Shown here: piece after piece, positions 61,280 to 64,000 of the stretch
Layout: the number at the start of each line of letters is the position of its first letter
Numbering within the stretch: the first letter of the stretch is position 1
NCBI GenBank assembly: GCA_902779165.1
Contig: CACZAN010000011.1
Coordinates: 1-64,000 of the forward strand
Direction of reading: 5' to 3'
Origin: an uncultured Bacteroidales bacterium
GTDB lineage: Bacteria > Bacteroidota > Bacteroidia > Bacteroidales > Bacteroidaceae
DNA: 64,000 nt
The notes under the pieces: generated by a model
Databases searched by the model: none
What the model was told of the DNA's origin: nothing
The model's input: only the letters and a program-made list of their open reading frames with translations
Program-made: the position numbers and the translations under genes

Positions 61280-64000
61280 ATGCAAGAAGTTGTGAAAAAG
61301 ATGAAGGGAAGTGGTTTCCTTCTTTTGGGTTTTACACTGATTCTGACGTTTTGCTCAGTCAGTGTTCATGCAGACGACAACCGTCCGAGAATTATCCTGC
61401 CAACGGTGGATATCGATGATGGTACGATTGGCGGTAGCTCTTGTATCACGGAGAAACATCCCTACTTTACGGTTTATGTGTGGTGCCGGAACTGTGACCA
61501 CGACGACTCGTACTGGGAGTCGGCACCTACGCTGAGTGTCGACGGCCGTAAGGTGACGTTGAGCTTCATGTCTGGTAATCATGGCTGGAAGGATGCGAAG
61601 GACGTTTATCAGTATACGTGCTGGGACGGCGACAAGGTTTACTACACGGTAAGAACCCGCCCTGGCTTCGAGGTGAACAGCCTGTTCTTGGAGAAGTTCC
61701 CGAAGCTGAAGAATTACAGCAACACGGATCAGGACGGTTATGTGCCCGTGGATATTTACATGCACGAGAATCATCCGGGCGATGTGCATACCGTGTCAGT
61801 GCGCGGTAAAGCTCATTTGGATAAAGTCACCGATTATTATGATGCTTGGGACCTAGACAACAACACGTCAGTTTCTACGTTGGGTACGATATGCCCCACG
61901 ACGTTGATTGCGGCCGACACGCAATTGAAGTGGACGAGTCCGGGCTATCTGACGTTCACTTCGGCTAAGCTGAAGGAAGTGGAAGGCGGTTGGGGAGGCT
62001 ACCGCGTGGGACTGGATGATGTGTTGAGCGAACGTGTGGCGAGCGGCACGACGAGTGTGACGAAATCGTACTCGAATCCGAACTACAAGGAGGATGGCAG
62101 TTACACGGTGACCTACCGGTATGAGGGTGTTTATGACCCGTCGAATCCTCAGAAGCAGTATAATGATAACGGTCAGGCAGAATATTATTTTGTTCAGGGT
62201 TCTTACTATTCGGCTAATACAATTTATAACTGGGGCTCTCCGGAGAACTGCTATATGACTTTCAGTAGGGCAATAGACTCCAGATATATAATGTACTTTG
62301 ATAATAGTCCGATGACGATTAAGCTGCATGCCGGCGACAAGCGTTTCTGCAAGGTCGAGGTTATAGGTTCTCGTGTGGTGTGTTTGTGGGAGGACTGGAA
62401 GAATCCTCAGGAGACGGTGACTTTGACGACTCCGGGCGTGGGTGATTATATCTCTTTGATCCGCGTGACTTTCGACCGCAGTTTGTCGGGCTACTCGCTG
62501 GAGTTTGCGTCCAGTGCTACGAAGGGTGCTACGAGTCTGCCTTATCCCTCGAACTTGAGTACATCGGGTAATGTATGGAACAAGAATATCCGATTGACCT
62601 GGACGGCAAGCAATGCGAATGCAACGAACCGTAAGGGTACGTGGGACGTGTACCGCGACAACCAGCTTCTGAAGCAGATAGAAGGTGACATATCCAGTAC
62701 GAACTTTAGCTATGACGACAACGCAGTGGAGTACGACAAGACGTACACGTACCGTGTGTGTTTCCGTCCGGACGGGTGGACAGATGACGTCTCGGAGCTG
62801 AGTGCTCAGACGAGTACTTCGCTTCAGCGCTCGATAACGCTTTCCGCATTGTCGGCTCATGCTGTGGGTACGGGTTATAAGCTGGACTGGTCGATAGGCC
62901 CGGAGTTGGACCGTTCGGGATATGTCTTCGATGTTTATCGCAAAGTCGTGACGGCGGATGCTCCAAATATTTCTGCCTCGGACTATACAGCGAATGACAA
63001 GATTGCGAGTGTGAAAGTGGATAACGCGAAGACGCTGTCGTACACTTACACTGATGAGGACATTTCCACGACATCGACCTATGCCTACATGGTTCGAATC
63101 GATAATATTCAGGAATGCTCGTTCCACACAGACCCGACGGTTCCAAGCGGTCGCCCGAACGCTTCGCAAATTGTGTCGCTGAAGGCTTCGCACGGCACGT
63201 TTACAGACCACATCCATCTGGAATGGTCACAGCAGATTGTGGGCGACGATAACCTCGTCTATGACATCTATCGTCATCAGATTGGCGAAGGAGAGAACAG
63301 TTCCATTTCTGCGGCAGAAGCCCAGTCGCTGCAATGGATGAAGGTGGCCACGAAGACGAGCACGAAAACGTCTCCTGTCACCTCGTACGACGACTACAAC
63401 GCTACGGCAGGCTACTATTATGTCTACGCTGTAGTGGCGCGGACGAATGGTTCTAACAATGAGTTCACGCGTCAGTTGGCGGATGCCTTCGAGCGCAGCA
63501 CTGGTACCGTCTATGGCTCCATCACCTACCAGAACGGTGACTACGCCGTAGAGGGGGTGAAGGTCACGCTGCAATCGGATGCCACGACCTCACAGGTGTT
63601 CAATTCGCTGCAGGTCAACGGCGGCAAGAGTGGTGTGCTGTGGACGGTTCCTGCCGACCGCAAGAGTTACTTCAAGGGCAAGTTCAGCGTTCAGATGTAT
63701 GTGCAGCCGGAATCCGAACTTGCAGCAGGCACATGTCTTCTGGATATGGGCGGCAAGCTGGGTCTGGCGCTGGGTGACTACGATGATGCCAATGGCTACA
63801 CGCTCACCGTCAGCAACGGCTCTGCGAGCCAGACCTCGACGCATAGGATCCAGGTAGGTCAGTACACCCACCTGACACTGACTTACGACAACAACGGCAC
63901 CGCGACATTGTATCAGATTGCCAACGACTCGCTGGTGACCGATGTCTTCCAGCTGTCTCTCGACATGAGCCAGATGGGGGACCTCGTGAGCGTGGCCACG
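61280..64000 (+). CDS. large secreted FN3/LamG-like protein (3' end missing)
   Basis: The frame from the ATG at 61280 stays open for 907 codons to the window edge. A signal peptide (LLLGFTLILTFCSVSVHA) is followed by a region with paired cysteines (WCRNCDHDDSYWES). Several fibronectin type III-like units follow (NIRLTWTASNANATNRKGTW, YKLDWSIGPELDRSG, HIHLEWSQQIVGDDNL), then a LamG-like segment near the end (LGLALGDYDDANGYTLTV, GQYTHLTLTYDNN). It resembles giant surface or adhesin-like proteins of Prevotella. Ligand unknown. It has its own promoter and a possible phased operator. Confidence 0.82.
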   Translation, partial: MQEVVKKMKGSGFLLLGFTLILTFCSVSVHADDNRPRIILPTVDIDDGTIGGSSCITEKHPYFTVYVWCRNCDHDDSYWESAPTLSVDGRKVTLSFMSGNHGWKDAKDVYQYTCWDGDKVYYTVRTRPGFEVNSLFLEKFPKLKNYSNTDQDGYVPVDIYMHENHPGDVHTVSVRGKAHLDKVTDYYDAWDLDNNTSVSTLGTICPTTLIAADTQLKWTSPGYLTFTSAKLKEVEGGWGGYRVGLDDVLSERVASGTTSVTKSYSNPNYKEDGSYTVTYRYEGVYDPSNPQKQYNDNGQAEYYFVQGSYYSANTIYNWGSPENCYMTFSRAIDSRYIMYFDNSPMTIKLHAGDKRFCKVEVIGSRVVCLWEDWKNPQETVTLTTPGVGDYISLIRVTFDRSLSGYSLEFASSATKGATSLPYPSNLSTSGNVWNKNIRLTWTASNANATNRKGTWDVYRDNQLLKQIEGDISSTNFSYDDNAVEYDKTYTYRVCFRPDGWTDDVSELSAQTSTSLQRSITLSALSAHAVGTGYKLDWSIGPELDRSGYVFDVYRKVVTADAPNISASDYTANDKIASVKVDNAKTLSYTYTDEDISTTSTYAYMVRIDNIQECSFHTDPTVPSGRPNASQIVSLKASHGTFTDHIHLEWSQQIVGDDNLVYDIYRHQIGEGENSSISAAEAQSLQWMKVATKTSTKTSPVTSYDDYNATAGYYYVYAVVARTNGSNNEFTRQLADAFERSTGTVYGSITYQNGDYAVEGVKVTLQSDATTSQVFNSLQVNGGKSGVLWTVPADRKSYFKGKFSVQMYVQPESELAAGTCLLDMGGKLGLALGDYDDANGYTLTVSNGSASQTSTHRIQVGQYTHLTLTYDNNGTATLYQIANDSLVTDVFQLSLDMSQMGDLVSVAT

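Noticed and set aside
61868-63217. A 449-codon antisense frame in the FN3 protein region
   Set aside because: The plus frame from 61280 is open for 907 codons with a signal peptide and promoter; the antisense has none of these.

Overview
The window looks like a chromosome segment of a Bacteroidota member, most likely Prevotella or a close relative (order Bacteroidales). The support is TAnnTTTG -7 promoter boxes (several with a TTG or TTTG about 19-20 bp upstream), weak Shine-Dalgarno sequences, many secreted or lipoprotein glycan-degrading enzymes, degenerate Por/T9SS-like C-terminal tails, a sensor-regulator ending in an AraC domain, and A/T-rich intergenic repeats. No complete IS element, phage, CRISPR array, rRNA or SusC/SusD pair was seen. 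The genus call is inference.

Layout. 0-2.1 kb: a radical SAM gene, a TfoX-like gene, a gene remnant, and tRNA-Glu(CTC) and tRNA-Ser(GCT). 2.2-13.7 kb: a surface-glycan locus built as two convergent operons. The rightward one holds an FdtA-like ketoisomerase, an acyltransferase-aminotransferase fusion and two glycosyltransferases. The leftward one holds a Wzx flippase, a GT2, a secreted glycosidase and a GT4. 13.8-20.6 kb: panB, a GH5 mannanase-like enzyme, a fasciclin lipoprotein and a GH2. 20.8-23.5 kb: a redox/metal cluster (glutathione peroxidase, OhrR-type regulator, small Cys protein, ferritin-like protein, 57-residue winged-helix protein, ZIP transporter). 23.9-46.2 kb: GH43, GH43, TSCPD protein, dihydropyrimidine-dehydrogenase-like enzyme, a peroxidase-nitroreductase fusion, PL11, GH2, a Tat-exported flavoprotein, GNAT, CotH, GH2, a lipoprotein, a DUF6055-like protein, a CPBP protease and a GH5. 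46.9-57.6 kb: a leftward five-gene pectin/uronate operon (alginate-lyase-like protein, lyase-GH28 fusion, GH97, GH43, GH88), divergent from a kinase-less AraC-type sensor-regulator at 57.8 kb. 60.1-64 kb: glycerate kinase and the start of a very large secreted FN3 protein that runs off the window.

How the genes fit together. The PL11, GH28-like, GH88, GH43, GH2 and GH97 enzymes together suggest depolymerisation of rhamnogalacturonan/pectin side chains, with the 57.8 kb regulator as the obvious candidate controller. Importers are not in the window. The 2-13 kb locus probably makes and flips a glycan carrying a 3-(acylamino)-3,6-dideoxyhexose.

The most unusual content is repetitive. (1) Arrays with an exact 22-bp period lie at 23.55 and 46.2-46.8 kb; two of them, 23 kb apart, share a consensus. 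(2) A perfect 48-bp inverted repeat sits between convergent transcription units at 46.3 kb. (3) Short perfect palindromes (about 8-bp arms) occur inside genes without breaking the reading frame, four of them in the regulator gene and in two different frames. (4) Intergenic-type A/T- or C-rich repeats have been taken into coding sequence, including a signal peptide.
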